This document shows positions 9,619-18,153 of a stretch of 64,000 bases of DNA, piece by piece; within the stretch, counting starts at the first letter, position 1; the number at the start of each line of letters is the position of its first letter. A model generated the notes under the pieces. That model worked only from the letters and a program-made list of their open reading frames with translations, was not told where the DNA came from and made no database searches. This DNA is from Bacteroidota bacterium (GTDB lineage Bacteria; Bacteroidota; Bacteroidia; Chitinophagales; Chitinophagaceae), in contig CANHGS010000012.1 in the NCBI GenBank assembly GCA_947460595.1, positions 38,212-102,211 of the forward strand, in the 5' to 3' direction. The position numbers and the translations under genes were made by a program.

Positions 9619-11116
9619 CCGCTATTTGATTTTGCGCATCATCCAACCTTTTAGTAATCACTACTAGCGCTACCGTAAGGAAAAATAAGACATTAGAGGG
9701 ATATTGAACAAAAGCCTCTTGGGGAAAATTCCCAATATTCCATGCAAATATGACCAATAACAGTGCAAGGGTTAGCGCTTTTAGTGTGGGATCTCGTATG
9801 CTATAATAGTTATTAATCCCAGTTTTAAGAATGACAAATATCATAATACAAAATATGGCTAATCCAATTGGACCTAACTCAACTGTTACCCTTACATATC
9901 CACTATCTGGTGGAAAATGTGCCAAATAAGAAGCTGGCGCATACTTCTGACCAAAATATTCTGTAGCACCTAACCCACCTCCTATGGGGTGGGAATAAAT
10001 AAAAGGTTTGATGCTAGCTTGGTTTTTTTTTCTTACCAAATAGGACGCGTCTTCATTTGGCCTGAAGGCCGATTGAAATCGCAATATATTCTGGTTAGAA
10101 GAAGGTACAAATATTAAGAATAAAACAAATAATAAGCCCATACCTGTGAAAATCATCACCTGCTTATTAAACTTTAAAATGGCATAAAATAGTAACGCAA
10201 TAGGCACTAGTGGAAATGCCCCTCTGGTTCCGGAAAACAACATGGCGTTTAAAAAAAAGAGGGCCATAAAACCTAGAATCAATTTTTTATAGAATTTCAT
10301 TGGGCCTGAAATTAAACCCATACACAGCAAACTAGCCATTGCCATATTGTAAGCAAAGGTTACAGGGTCAGACATCATGGAAAATTTTCTCCAATGTCCA
10401 GCCAAGAATAATAATTGTGCAATAGTTGGGTCTGAATCTAGATAACGTTGTTCAAAATCAAAAAAACCAATGTACTCCTGTTTAAAAGCATAACACGCAT
10501 TGATAACTGAAACTATCAACCACCATTTTACAATGATAAACAGAAATTTTCGGGTTCTAATATGCAACAGAAAAACAAAAAAATAAAGTGACACCAAAGC
10601 CACTGTTCTTAATGCTCCTAACCAGGAAAGTCTAGAGGCTGCAGCCGGGTTAACAACTTCAAATATATTATAGCCAACCCATACCAAAATAACAGTGCTA
10701 ATTGGATTTTTGAGGAGCTCCCATTCTTTATTCTTTTTCATGTGTATGAAAATGCCTAAAATAAAGAGTCCCATGAATCCATCCATAAAAGTACCCAAGG
10801 GTGCATTGATTCCATACCTAATTAATAGCATCATAATATAGGCATAGTTTAAATAGACCATGATTCCAAACTGTGGAACCACCATCAAAAAATAAACTGT
10901 AGGAACTCCAATCATTAAAGCAATTGCCACAATACCTGGCGTTACCCCCCCATTTGCTACCATTATTGCTATAGCTGTAGCAGCTATGGACAAGAAAAAA
11001 AAGCCTTGCCAACCATTCAATTTTTGAATGAGCAATTTTTGCTTCCATTGGTATAGAAACAGTTTATACCCACTAGCTGGAACATTAGAATTAATATGTA
11101 TTTTAAAATCTTCCAA
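9608..11116 (-). CDS. O-antigen ligase/polymerase-like membrane protein (Wzy/WaaL superfamily)
   Basis: A 502-residue protein with about eleven to twelve hydrophobic helices and a large periplasmic loop near residues 350-400 (SSNQNILRFQSAFRPNEDASYLVRKKNQ, then SHPIGGGLGATEYFGQ), the architecture of O-antigen polymerases and ligases; the G-x-G-L-G segment after the loop is typical. It should polymerise or transfer the polysaccharide at the outer face of the inner membrane. The only usable start is TTG at 11116: there is no ATG or GTG between it and the upstream in-frame stop. That start lies just after the stop of the 47-residue membrane protein, and its 3' end overlaps the next gene. Confidence 0.82.
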   Translation of the reverse strand: MEDFKIHINSNVPASGYKLFLYQWKQKLLIQKLNGWQGFFFLSIAATAIAIMVANGGVTPGIVAIALMIGVPTVYFLMVVPQFGIMVYLNYAYIMMLLIRYGINAPLGTFMDGFMGLFILGIFIHMKKNKEWELLKNPISTVILVWVGYNIFEVVNPAAASRLSWLGALRTVALVSLYFFVFLLHIRTRKFLFIIVKWWLIVSVINACYAFKQEYIGFFDFEQRYLDSDPTIAQLLFLAGHWRKFSMMSDPVTFAYNMAMASLLCMGLISGPMKFYKKLILGFMALFFLNAMLFSGTRGAFPLVPIALLFYAILKFNKQVMIFTGMGLLFVLFLIFVPSSNQNILRFQSAFRPNEDASYLVRKKNQASIKPFIYSHPIGGGLGATEYFGQKYAPASYLAHFPPDSGYVRVTVELGPIGLAIFCIMIFVILKTGINNYYSIRDPTLKALTLALLLVIFAWNIGNFPQEAFVQYPSNVLFFLTVALVVITKRLDDAQNQIADAI

Positions 11117-11118
11117 AA

Positions 11119-11262
11119 TTAAGGGGCAAGCATCTGATAAAAAATAGCCAGTTCAACAATAAGGGATAAAGCAATTGCTGCTTTTCTGGTTAAATCAACC
11201 AATCTAGCATTACGCTGTGCTTTTGAATCAGCATTATAGGTTTCAGTAGGGTCAATTCTCAT
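11119..11262 (-). CDS. small 47-residue membrane protein of the exopolysaccharide operon (unrecognised)
   Basis: This ORF runs from ATG at 11262 to TAA at 11119 and encodes 47 residues. A polar, charged N-terminal third (MRIDPTETYNADSKAQRNAR) is followed by a basic stretch (LTRKAA) and one hydrophobic helix at roughly residues 28-46 ending MLAP, so it should be a single-pass, N-in membrane protein. It fits tightly: 5 bp after the stop of the upstream GT2 gene and 2 bp before the TTG start of the Wzy/WaaL-like gene, with no other way to fill the 151-bp gap. I do not recognise a family. Close packing on both sides and a sensible membrane topology argue that it is translated; function is unknown, perhaps as a subunit of the polymerase or a glycosyltransferase. 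Confidence 0.6.
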   Translation of the reverse strand: MRIDPTETYNADSKAQRNARLVDLTRKAAIALSLIVELAIFYQMLAP

Positions 11263-11267
11263 ATTGT

Positions 11268-12452
11268 TTATTTAAGCTCATTAATTTCATTGTCATGATA
11301 ATGTTGAGTAGCAACAGATAACTCGTTAGCCTTTCTCACTTTCATCAATGCCAACACTTGATAAAAAATAAACTTAGGGATACCCCATAGAGATTTATAA
11401 ATACGCTTGTCTGTGTTTGACATTATTAAAGAAAATAGAAATCCAGCAACAAAAAGACAGCATCCAACTAACCAAATCAGTGTTTGAATTGGATCTATTA
11501 TTAAATCAACAAGTGCAAATACTAAGGAAAGAATCAAAAAAATAAATAATGGAGGCCTTAAGAGCACTATTCCAAACAATAAGCGATTCCAGTCAAAACG
11601 CAATAATCCATTTCCAATCATTCCAAAACCAAATGAAAAATATCTAAACCAAGTATTGATCCATCGGGCTCTTTGCTTAACCAATTGGTCAGATTTAGAG
11701 GTTTTCTCATCAAAAACAATTGCATGTTCTGAAAAAGCAATTCGCTCTCCCCTATTAACTATTTCTTTTTGCAAGATCTTATCAAAACCAGCCCCTGTTA
11801 TGTCTTGGTGTTCAAGACAGTTCCTATACAACTCAGTAGTAAAAGCCATACCAGAACCAGCTAATGTAGCTGAAGAACCAGCTTGGAACAGTATTTTTCC
11901 GTCATAAAAATGATAATAAATATCCCTTGCCGCATCAAGACAAGCATACATAGTATCCCTATTTTTGGCAACCCTAATACCTTGAACAGCTTTAAATCCT
12001 ATATCAAAATAAGGGTTCAATTGATCAAGATAATCAGACTCAACTAAGTTATCACAATCAATGATTGTTATCCTATCATGTGGTCTTTTAAACCGGTGGA
12101 TAGCATAGAAATGAGATCTAGTATTACTGGATAAGATTTCTTCTGGCCTTAACACTATTACTCGATCATCTTCAAATTGCAAATGACTTACATTACATTT
12201 ATCAGCTACTATATAAACTAAGAATTGTTTGTATTTTAATTGAAGAATTGAAGCTACTACAGGGCCAAGTGTATGGGTTTGTTCATAAGCAGTAACAATG
12301 ATTGCATAATCTGGATTTGATAAGGCTTGAATAGGAACTAATTGCTTTTTATTAATCAATGAAATAACATATATAAACAAGGGTAAAACAAGATTATACC
12401 CAACCAATAATTGAATAGCCATCCAAGATTCGCTGATCAAATCTAAGCCCAT
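11268..12452 (-). CDS. processive-type membrane glycosyltransferase, GT2 family
   Basis: A 394-residue GT2 protein with an N-terminal helix (about 13-34), a cytoplasmic catalytic domain with DCD at 132-134 and a QRARW motif (the QxxRW signature of processive synthases such as cellulose and hyaluronan synthases), and C-terminal membrane helices from about residue 290. The usual DGS-like first motif is replaced by VADKCN near residue 83, where the first aspartate is kept. It could make the polymer backbone of the locus. It overlaps the upstream co-polymerase gene by 10 bp and is followed 5 bp later by the small membrane-protein gene. Confidence 0.82.
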   Translation of the reverse strand: MGLDLISESWMAIQLLVGYNLVLPLFIYVISLINKKQLVPIQALSNPDYAIIVTAYEQTHTLGPVVASILQLKYKQFLVYIVADKCNVSHLQFEDDRVIVLRPEEILSSNTRSHFYAIHRFKRPHDRITIIDCDNLVESDYLDQLNPYFDIGFKAVQGIRVAKNRDTMYACLDAARDIYYHFYDGKILFQAGSSATLAGSGMAFTTELYRNCLEHQDITGAGFDKILQKEIVNRGERIAFSEHAIVFDEKTSKSDQLVKQRARWINTWFRYFSFGFGMIGNGLLRFDWNRLLFGIVLLRPPLFIFLILSLVFALVDLIIDPIQTLIWLVGCCLFVAGFLFSLIMSNTDKRIYKSLWGIPKFIFYQVLALMKVRKANELSVATQHYHDNEINELK

Positions 12453-14650
12453 TGCATTTCAATATTTTTTGAAAAAATGGTTTTTGGAGCTTTAGAGGGT
12501 TTAACAGGTTTTTCATTGTCGTCTTTATTCAATATCCAACCAATGAATTTATTTTCTAAAGTTTTTAAATATAGTACGTCTTGTTTATTTTTAAACCTGA
12601 TGGTTCTACCAGATTCATAAACCGTAACAATTTTTTCCGAAAAACGCACCCACTCTTTAGACTTATTAAAACTTGAAAGACCAGGAGCGTCAATAATAAT
12701 AACGTCAAATGCATCTTTTAAAAGATCCATTTTTGATTGAATATTTTCTGCAAGGCTAATTTCTAATAAGCTAGTGTCTCCACCATTATTACCCATGACC
12801 ATAATTACTCCTGGTGGCCTAAAATTGGGTAGCAATTGTTCCCCACTAAAAAAGGCTTCCATATTTAATTGCGGCTCTGCCATTCTAGAAATAGAATTGT
12901 TTTCAAAATTTCCATCAATCAATAGAACCCTTTTTCTAACCATTAGAAATGCAAATGCAAGGCTCATAGAAATTAGGGTTTTACCTTCACTTGACCCAAG
13001 ACTATTTAACATCAAAACCTGAGTACCAGACATTTCATTTTCAATCTCAAATCTGGTAGATCTAAGCATTTCTTTAAAATTTCTCAATTCAAAATTATCG
13101 TCAAATTGATTATTCCATAATTTCTTTAACTCAATAACTGAATCACTTAATAATGGAATCAGCCCTAATACAGGCAAATTGGTTTGATTAGCCAACTCCT
13201 TTGTAGCAATAATAGATTCGTCTAGATAGAAAAGAATAAATAACACCAACAAAATCAAAACTCCTGTTGCCATTCCTGCAACAGCTACCAATATTAATTT
13301 TTTGGATGGGTTTGGGAGTCCAGGCACTCCATTTTCAATTTGTCTTAATGAAATAGACAAACTTGATTCCATACTAGACTTATTATATCTAGATTGGGCA
13401 TCTAAGTATTCTTTACTAGCAACATCAATAGCACTTTCATAGTTTTGAATTACTGCTTCATGCGGTACTAGTAAGTCAAATTTTTGATTTAAACTTTCCA
13501 ATCCTTTCTTAAGACTATTCAAACTGAATTTGGCAATGTCTAAATCTAACTCAAGTTTTGCTTTTTGATTTACCAAATTTTCCTTTGCCGCTAATGGATT
13601 GGTAATATATTTATCCGTAGAAATTTGAATTTGCTGGGAAACTACTTTCCTAGCGGAATCTAGTTTTAATTTTATTTTTTCATCATAATTACTCTTAATA
13701 TAGTCATCGGAAAGATCAATGATATATTGTTTGGTTGCAGCAATTTGTTGATTAATAGCAACCATCGCACTTTCCACATACTTTCGTTCTACAGGGCTAA
13801 ATTTGTCGTTGATACCCTGCAAAGCACCTGCAAAAGAAACCACGTCCTTTTCAGCCACCTGCCTTCTAGTTTCAAAATCCGCAAGTTGACCGTAAAGACT
13901 TTTAGCTTGTTCCGCAAGATTTAGAACACGATTTTGAATTTTATAATTCTTCAACAACATTTTCAAACGTTGCATCTCAGCCTCTTTTTGCTTCATTACC
14001 GTATCCAGAAAATTGGCGGTTTTCAACTTATTATTTTTGACAAAATCAGCATAATAATCAATAAATTCCTGCACCAAGCCATTTACAACAAAAGCACTAA
14101 GATTGGCATTCTCCGATTCAAAATAGATATCAATAAAATCACTGTTATTAGGTCTGTAACTACGTAAGTTTTTGTCTAACCCTTCATAGTCATATCCCAT
14201 TGAAGCAATCAACTTAATCATTCCTGCTTCATCCTTATTAGAAGATGAAAGTGGTTCTCGCATTGCGTAATGTTTTCTTATTACTTTGATGGCATTACGC
14301 TTAGCTTCAGTAACAACTTCTTTCATGAGCTTACTAGGCTCTCTAAAAGGTATCGAATCTTCTAAGTCATGTAAAATCAATTTGAAAGAAACCTGATCGT
14401 ATACTTTTTTCAATTTGGTCATTTCTAGCAAATTGCTGAAATCAAGATTCACCTTACTTTCCTGAAAAGCATCAGTAGCCAATACTTGCTGTGACTGGTC
14501 CACTAAACCAGTAGCCATTCTTGCATGTGAGGGATAAGTATTAGGCAAATTTTTAACCAAGAAATAAGTAAGTATGACCACGAAAACTGGTAGTCCAATA
14601 AGGACCCACTTCCGTTTGAGTAATAGTTTGATAAATCTGGTAAGCTCCAT
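12443..14650 (-). CDS. polysaccharide co-polymerase: Wzz domain fused to a tyrosine-kinase-like ATPase domain
   Basis: This 735-residue protein has a Wzz/GNVR chain-length domain flanked by helices at 14-33 and about 451-477, with a long periplasmic coiled-coil region between, then a cytoplasmic CpsD/CapB-like domain. In that domain LGSSEGKT at 551-558 is the Walker A, VLLIDG with D579 the A' motif and VIIIDAPG with D654 the Walker B. Family members set chain length and phosphorylate themselves on a C-terminal tyrosine cluster. That cluster is absent: the last 40 residues have no tyrosine. The A' motif (LLIDGNFEN) also departs from the common LLIDxDxRxP. It may therefore bind ATP without acting as a classical BY-kinase. 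It abuts the TolC-like gene by 1 bp overlap. Confidence 0.88.
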   Translation of the reverse strand: MELTRFIKLLLKRKWVLIGLPVFVVILTYFLVKNLPNTYPSHARMATGLVDQSQQVLATDAFQESKVNLDFSNLLEMTKLKKVYDQVSFKLILHDLEDSIPFREPSKLMKEVVTEAKRNAIKVIRKHYAMREPLSSSNKDEAGMIKLIASMGYDYEGLDKNLRSYRPNNSDFIDIYFESENANLSAFVVNGLVQEFIDYYADFVKNNKLKTANFLDTVMKQKEAEMQRLKMLLKNYKIQNRVLNLAEQAKSLYGQLADFETRRQVAEKDVVSFAGALQGINDKFSPVERKYVESAMVAINQQIAATKQYIIDLSDDYIKSNYDEKIKLKLDSARKVVSQQIQISTDKYITNPLAAKENLVNQKAKLELDLDIAKFSLNSLKKGLESLNQKFDLLVPHEAVIQNYESAIDVASKEYLDAQSRYNKSSMESSLSISLRQIENGVPGLPNPSKKLILVAVAGMATGVLILLVLFILFYLDESIIATKELANQTNLPVLGLIPLLSDSVIELKKLWNNQFDDNFELRNFKEMLRSTRFEIENEMSGTQVLMLNSLGSSEGKTLISMSLAFAFLMVRKRVLLIDGNFENNSISRMAEPQLNMEAFFSGEQLLPNFRPPGVIMVMGNNGGDTSLLEISLAENIQSKMDLLKDAFDVIIIDAPGLSSFNKSKEWVRFSEKIVTVYESGRTIRFKNKQDVLYLKTLENKFIGWILNKDDNEKPVKPSKAPKTIFSKNIEMQWA

Positions 14651-15360
14651 TATTTTATCTCCGATAATTTTTTTCCAACAATTGTTTCCAAACTGCTTTT
14701 AGCCAACAAATAATTAGCCTCCGCATCAATTACTCCTTTCCTGTTATCAGATTCGTATATAACACCTTTGGTAAAGGTTTCAAAATTCACTTCCCCCTTT
14801 TCAAATTTGTACCTAGTTTCTTTTACAATACTTTCGGCTTCTAAAGCAATCCTATTCTGAATTCTCAAATGAATACCCGTTTGTACATATCGCAAATACC
14901 TTGATTTTACATCAGCAGCCATCAACATGTCAAAATCCATTTGACTAAGTTTGGCTATTTCATATTCTACTTTGGTAGATTTGATGATATATGGCTTCTG
15001 TAATAATGCTGCAATATTGACAAAGAATCCTACTTGGAATCCTGCAAGTGTTGGTTGATTTAAAGAAGAAGCACCACCATTAGGGCTGTAGTTAAGGGTA
15101 ACTGAGAAAAAATTGAACCACTCTAACTGTGATTTCTTAACAGCAATATTGGCAATTTCCAATTTCTTCTGAGCTATTTTTACTTGAGGATAATATTTTC
15201 TAGCTGTGTCAATGAGTTTTTCTAGATAGGAATAATTCACTTCGGGCATCATAGATTCTTGAGCAGCTGCTTGCTTTGATAAACAAAATGCAATTATGAC
15301 CAATATAGCAATCCATTTGTAGGGTATGTGCTGCTCTGTGCTACTATTATTCATTCCCAT
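14650..15360 (-). CDS. short TolC-family outer-membrane protein
   Basis: A 236-residue protein with an N-terminal signal sequence (hydrophobic WIAILVIIAFCLSKQAAAQ after a polar lead) and one copy of the outer-membrane efflux (TolC) repeat: a helical segment around YSYLEKLIDTARKYYPQVKIAQKKLEIANI, a beta-rich stretch, then a second long helix rich in alanine, glutamate and lysine. Classical TolC proteins are about 430-480 residues with two repeats, so this is half-length and would need to assemble as more than three subunits, or to act as a partner. It is probably the first gene of the main exopolysaccharide operon, where a Wza-type exporter would be expected. ATG 15354 is an alternative start. 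Confidence 0.7.
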   Translation of the reverse strand: MGMNNSSTEQHIPYKWIAILVIIAFCLSKQAAAQESMMPEVNYSYLEKLIDTARKYYPQVKIAQKKLEIANIAVKKSQLEWFNFFSVTLNYSPNGGASSLNQPTLAGFQVGFFVNIAALLQKPYIIKSTKVEYEIAKLSQMDFDMLMAADVKSRYLRYVQTGIHLRIQNRIALEAESIVKETRYKFEKGEVNFETFTKGVIYESDNRKGVIDAEANYLLAKSSLETIVGKKLSEIK

Positions 15361-15604
15361 AATCTTCTCTATTTGGTAACAATGTTAGTTTTCCTGAGTG
15401 GCAGCCTTCAAGCAATCTTTACTTCCTTTTCTGGAGGTTCTATTTTATGCTACTTAAAGATACCATTTAAGAACATCGGTTTCCCGTTCCCTATCTCCGT
15501 TTTATCAACATCAAATCCCCCAGAAATAATTAATTATCAATTAAGTGGATATTATTTTTTTTAGCAATCCCTAAAAAATTAACTTTAGTGTTGAATAGCG
15601 TAAC
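15361..15604. promoter_or_regulatory. divergent promoter region between the exopolysaccharide operon and the acyltransferase gene
   Basis: This 244-bp AT-rich gap separates two divergent genes. It has a TAACTTTA box at 15580-15587, one base away from the Bacteroidetes -7 consensus TAnnTTTG, just upstream of the acyltransferase ATG, and a perfect small dyad (TTAATT-ATC-AATTAA) at 15530-15544 that could be an operator. I see no exact -7 box for the minus-strand operon. Confidence 0.35.
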
Positions 15605-16219
15605 ATGTCCTTGAAAGATACCATAAATAAGAACCCTAACTTAAAAAACTTAGTTCATTGGATGTTGGTTCCAGCTGGGGAGGCAAGACCAAGAATCTGG
15701 GTCAAGTGGTTGGTTAATCCTTTTATTCACAAAAGAGGCTCGGGATCTACCATCAGATGGCGAACTCGAATGGATGTTCTACCATTTAATCAGTTTCAAT
15801 TAGGAGAGGATAGTACTATTGAGGACTTTAGCACCATCAACAATGGCGTAGGTGATGTGATTATTGGACACAGCTCATTAATTGGCATGGGTAATACCAT
15901 TATTGGACCCATTCAAATTGGAAACAATGTAATCTTTGCCCAAAACATTGTAGCCAGTGCTTTGAATCATGCGTATCGGGACCCAGACCAACCCATACAA
16001 GCACAGCCCATTCTAAAGTCTCAAATAGTAATAGAAGACGATTGTTGGATTGCTGCAAATGCGGTGATAACTGCAGGCGTGAGAATTGGCAAACACAGTG
16101 TCATTGCTGCAGGGGCAATTGTAACAAAAGACATTCCTCCTTACAGTGTAGCCGCTGGCAACCCCGCAAAAGTGTTAAAACAGTATAATTTTGAAACAAA
16201 AAATTGGGAAAGGGTTTAA
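15605..16219 (+). CDS. hexapeptide-repeat acyltransferase (WcaF-like, left-handed beta-helix)
   Basis: A 204-residue protein with imperfect hexapeptide repeats across residues 70-190, including VIIGHSSLIGMGNTIIG and VITAGVRIGKHSVIAAGAIV, ending in the usual SVAAGNPAKVLKQY. The probable catalytic histidine lies in the loop ALNHAYRD. Relatives O-acetylate exopolysaccharide or colanic-acid sugars using acetyl-CoA in the cytoplasm. It is the only plus-strand gene inside this part of the exopolysaccharide locus and converges on the sugar transferase gene with a 7-bp gap. A decorating role for the polysaccharide is inferred from the neighbours. Confidence 0.85.
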   Translation: MSLKDTINKNPNLKNLVHWMLVPAGEARPRIWVKWLVNPFIHKRGSGSTIRWRTRMDVLPFNQFQLGEDSTIEDFSTINNGVGDVIIGHSSLIGMGNTIIGPIQIGNNVIFAQNIVASALNHAYRDPDQPIQAQPILKSQIVIEDDCWIAANAVITAGVRIGKHSVIAAGAIVTKDIPPYSVAAGNPAKVLKQYNFETKNWERV

Positions 16220-16226
16220 CCCAAGA

Positions 16227-17444
16227 CTACACATTTTCCTTTTGAAACAGTGCGGGTATGGTTCTAAGAATCAACACAATATCATTGAAGAAACTATGGT
16301 TCTTGGCATAAATATTATCTAATAATAGCCTTTCTTCTTCAGACATTTTTCCTTGTCCTCGCTTCTCTACCTGCCATAATCCCGTAATTCCAGCAGGAGC
16401 CATAAATCGCAATGCGTATTTGTCCGTTGTCAGTTTTTCAGCTTCATACAAAGGCAGTGGTCTGTTACCTACAATGCTCATATCTCCAATAACTACATTC
16501 CACAGTTGGGGTAATTCATCAAAGGATGTTTTTCTAATAAACTTACCAATCCTAGTCATCCTAGGATCGTTCTTAATTTTAATAAAAGTAGACTCCCCGC
16601 TGTTTTTGCGCATAGAAACATATTCTTTCTCGCACATATGCAATGTATCAGAATAAATGGGGTACTGACATTTGGTACCAGCATTTTTACAGTCTTCACA
16701 AAGAAACTCATAACTGAAAGCTTGTTTGTCAGTTGGAGAACTGAGTTTGTCAGCGTCATATTGATTTAGATGTTTCAGGTCTTTTAAGCGTTTGTCCGCA
16801 TCAAAATACATAGAGCGAAATTTATAAAACTTAAAAATATGGTAACCCGTACCCACTCTAAGCGCATAATAAAAGATTGGGCCACTAGATTCCAACCTTA
16901 TTAAAATCATCATCAATAATAAGAAGGGAGATAGCAACAATAAGGCTAGGCTTGCAAAAAATATGTCAAATACCCTTTTAACCAACGGTGTTTTATAGGT
17001 TATTTGCTCAGATCTAGATCTTTCACCGGACTTATGAAGTACCCCCCAATGACTCATCACAAAATTTACCCTTGTCTCTAGGTTATCCAGTTTAAAAGGG
17101 ATTCTAAATACTTCCGCTACGCCAGCTTGTAAGGCAATTTTGGCAGTCTTTTCATTCAGATTATTACAAACAATGAAAAAAGGGATTTTAATACGCTTCT
17201 TTTGAACCAACGTTTCTAACAGAGAAATTCCAGATGGCGCCATCACTTCACTCTGTGAAATAATAGCGCCAAGTGTCCAATCGCTTTCTTCCCAACGAAC
17301 AATTAAATCAACACCATTTTTAAATGAAATTAATTTATGACCGCCTAAATGACAATGCTGTAACATACTTGTTACTGCTGCATCACAATTAATCAGTGCT
17401 ATAATGGGTTGTCCAGGAATTTGCAGATTGGGTAAATGAGACAT
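16227..17444 (-). CDS. phosphoglycosyl transferase with N-terminal degenerate receiver domain
   Basis: The C-terminal part (from about residue 150) is a monotopic bacterial sugar transferase: membrane re-entrant helix at 158-182, FKFYKFRSM, DPRMTRIGKFIRKTSFDELPQLWNV with the catalytic DE pair, and IVGNRPLPLYEAE. It should transfer a sugar phosphate to undecaprenyl phosphate and so start the repeat unit. The first ~130 residues have the layout of a CheY-like receiver but lack the phospho-acceptor Asp (Q64 at that position) and the conserved Lys (I115), so it cannot be phosphorylated normally. A segment at residues 220-285 carries four cysteines (C249, C252, C259, C271), a possible metal site. 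The gene sits 6 bp after a stand-alone receiver gene. Confidence 0.85.
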   Translation of the reverse strand: MSHLPNLQIPGQPIIALINCDAAVTSMLQHCHLGGHKLISFKNGVDLIVRWEESDWTLGAIISQSEVMAPSGISLLETLVQKKRIKIPFFIVCNNLNEKTAKIALQAGVAEVFRIPFKLDNLETRVNFVMSHWGVLHKSGERSRSEQITYKTPLVKRVFDIFFASLALLLLSPFLLLMMILIRLESSGPIFYYALRVGTGYHIFKFYKFRSMYFDADKRLKDLKHLNQYDADKLSSPTDKQAFSYEFLCEDCKNAGTKCQYPIYSDTLHMCEKEYVSMRKNSGESTFIKIKNDPRMTRIGKFIRKTSFDELPQLWNVVIGDMSIVGNRPLPLYEAEKLTTDKYALRFMAPAGITGLWQVEKRGQGKMSEEERLLLDNIYAKNHSFFNDIVLILRTIPALFQKENV

Positions 17445-17450
17445 AGGATA

Positions 17451-17852
17451 TTAGAATAAGTTTCCAGTTCTTCTTAAGATAACACGAATACGAGCTTCTA
17501 ATTCTTTTGGATTAAAGGGTTTTACCACAAAATCATCGGCACCAGCGTCCAAACATTTGACAACCATTTCAGAGCTTTCTTCACCAGAAACCACCATAAT
17601 AGGTATTGACTTGAAAAAATCGCTTGCTTTTATTTGTTTAATGAGTTCCAAGCCACCCAATTTAGGCGTATTTAAATCCGTCACAATCAAATCAGGAACA
17701 TTTCCGTCTTGTAAAAAGGAAAGCGCTTCCATCCCATCGCTGAAAGCATTGACAGAAAAATAATGACTAAAATATTTTTTAAGTATGGATTGCATGAACT
17801 TGTCATCTTCTACAATGACCATCTTCAAGGGGTTGGTTTCAGATGCTGCCAT
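17451..17852 (-). CDS. single-domain response regulator (CheY-like receiver)
   Basis: A 133-residue protein made only of a receiver domain, with all phosphotransfer residues: acidic EDD at 15-17, phospho-acceptor D59 in IVTDLNTPKLGG, S89 in VVSGEE and K111 in VVKPFNP. It has no output domain, so it probably acts by protein contact. Its stop lies 6 bp upstream of the sugar transferase whose N-terminus is a degenerate receiver; heterodimerisation between the two receivers is an attractive but unproven idea. No histidine kinase is adjacent; the nearest is at 22373-25186. Confidence 0.9.
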   Translation of the reverse strand: MAASETNPLKMVIVEDDKFMQSILKKYFSHYFSVNAFSDGMEALSFLQDGNVPDLIVTDLNTPKLGGLELIKQIKASDFFKSIPIMVVSGEESSEMVVKCLDAGADDFVVKPFNPKELEARIRVILRRTGNLF

Positions 17853-18153
17853 ATAGATATTAGCTCAAGTTTGTTGCCTTTCATTGAGACTTCCCCTTTA
17901 AAAGGCATTAGGGGGTAGGGATATAAAGTAAATGAAGCTACAACATAAACCTGAAAATTGAAAACCACCTCATTTCATATAAACATTAATACCTACTTAG
18001 GGAGAAAAGCGCTATTCCAATCAAATTATGGATAAAATCATAAAGAAATACTCATTAAGTCAAATTGACTGTTAACCTCCAAATTGTACCCTCATATTCT
18101 CTAACTTCGTCACAATGGCCATTTGAACAACCGCCATTTTCAAAATAAGCTGC
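17853..18153. promoter_or_regulatory. divergent intergenic region, 301 bp, with a possible promoter for the GT2 gene
   Basis: No ORF of merit lies here. The box TAACTTCG at 18102-18109 resembles the Bacteroidetes -7 element (TAnnTTTG with T-to-C change) and would give a leader of about 40 nt for the glycosyltransferase at 18154; its TTG partner at 18084-18086 is only 15 bp upstream, closer than the usual 19-20. No exact minus-strand -7 box for the receiver gene was found. Confidence 0.3.
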
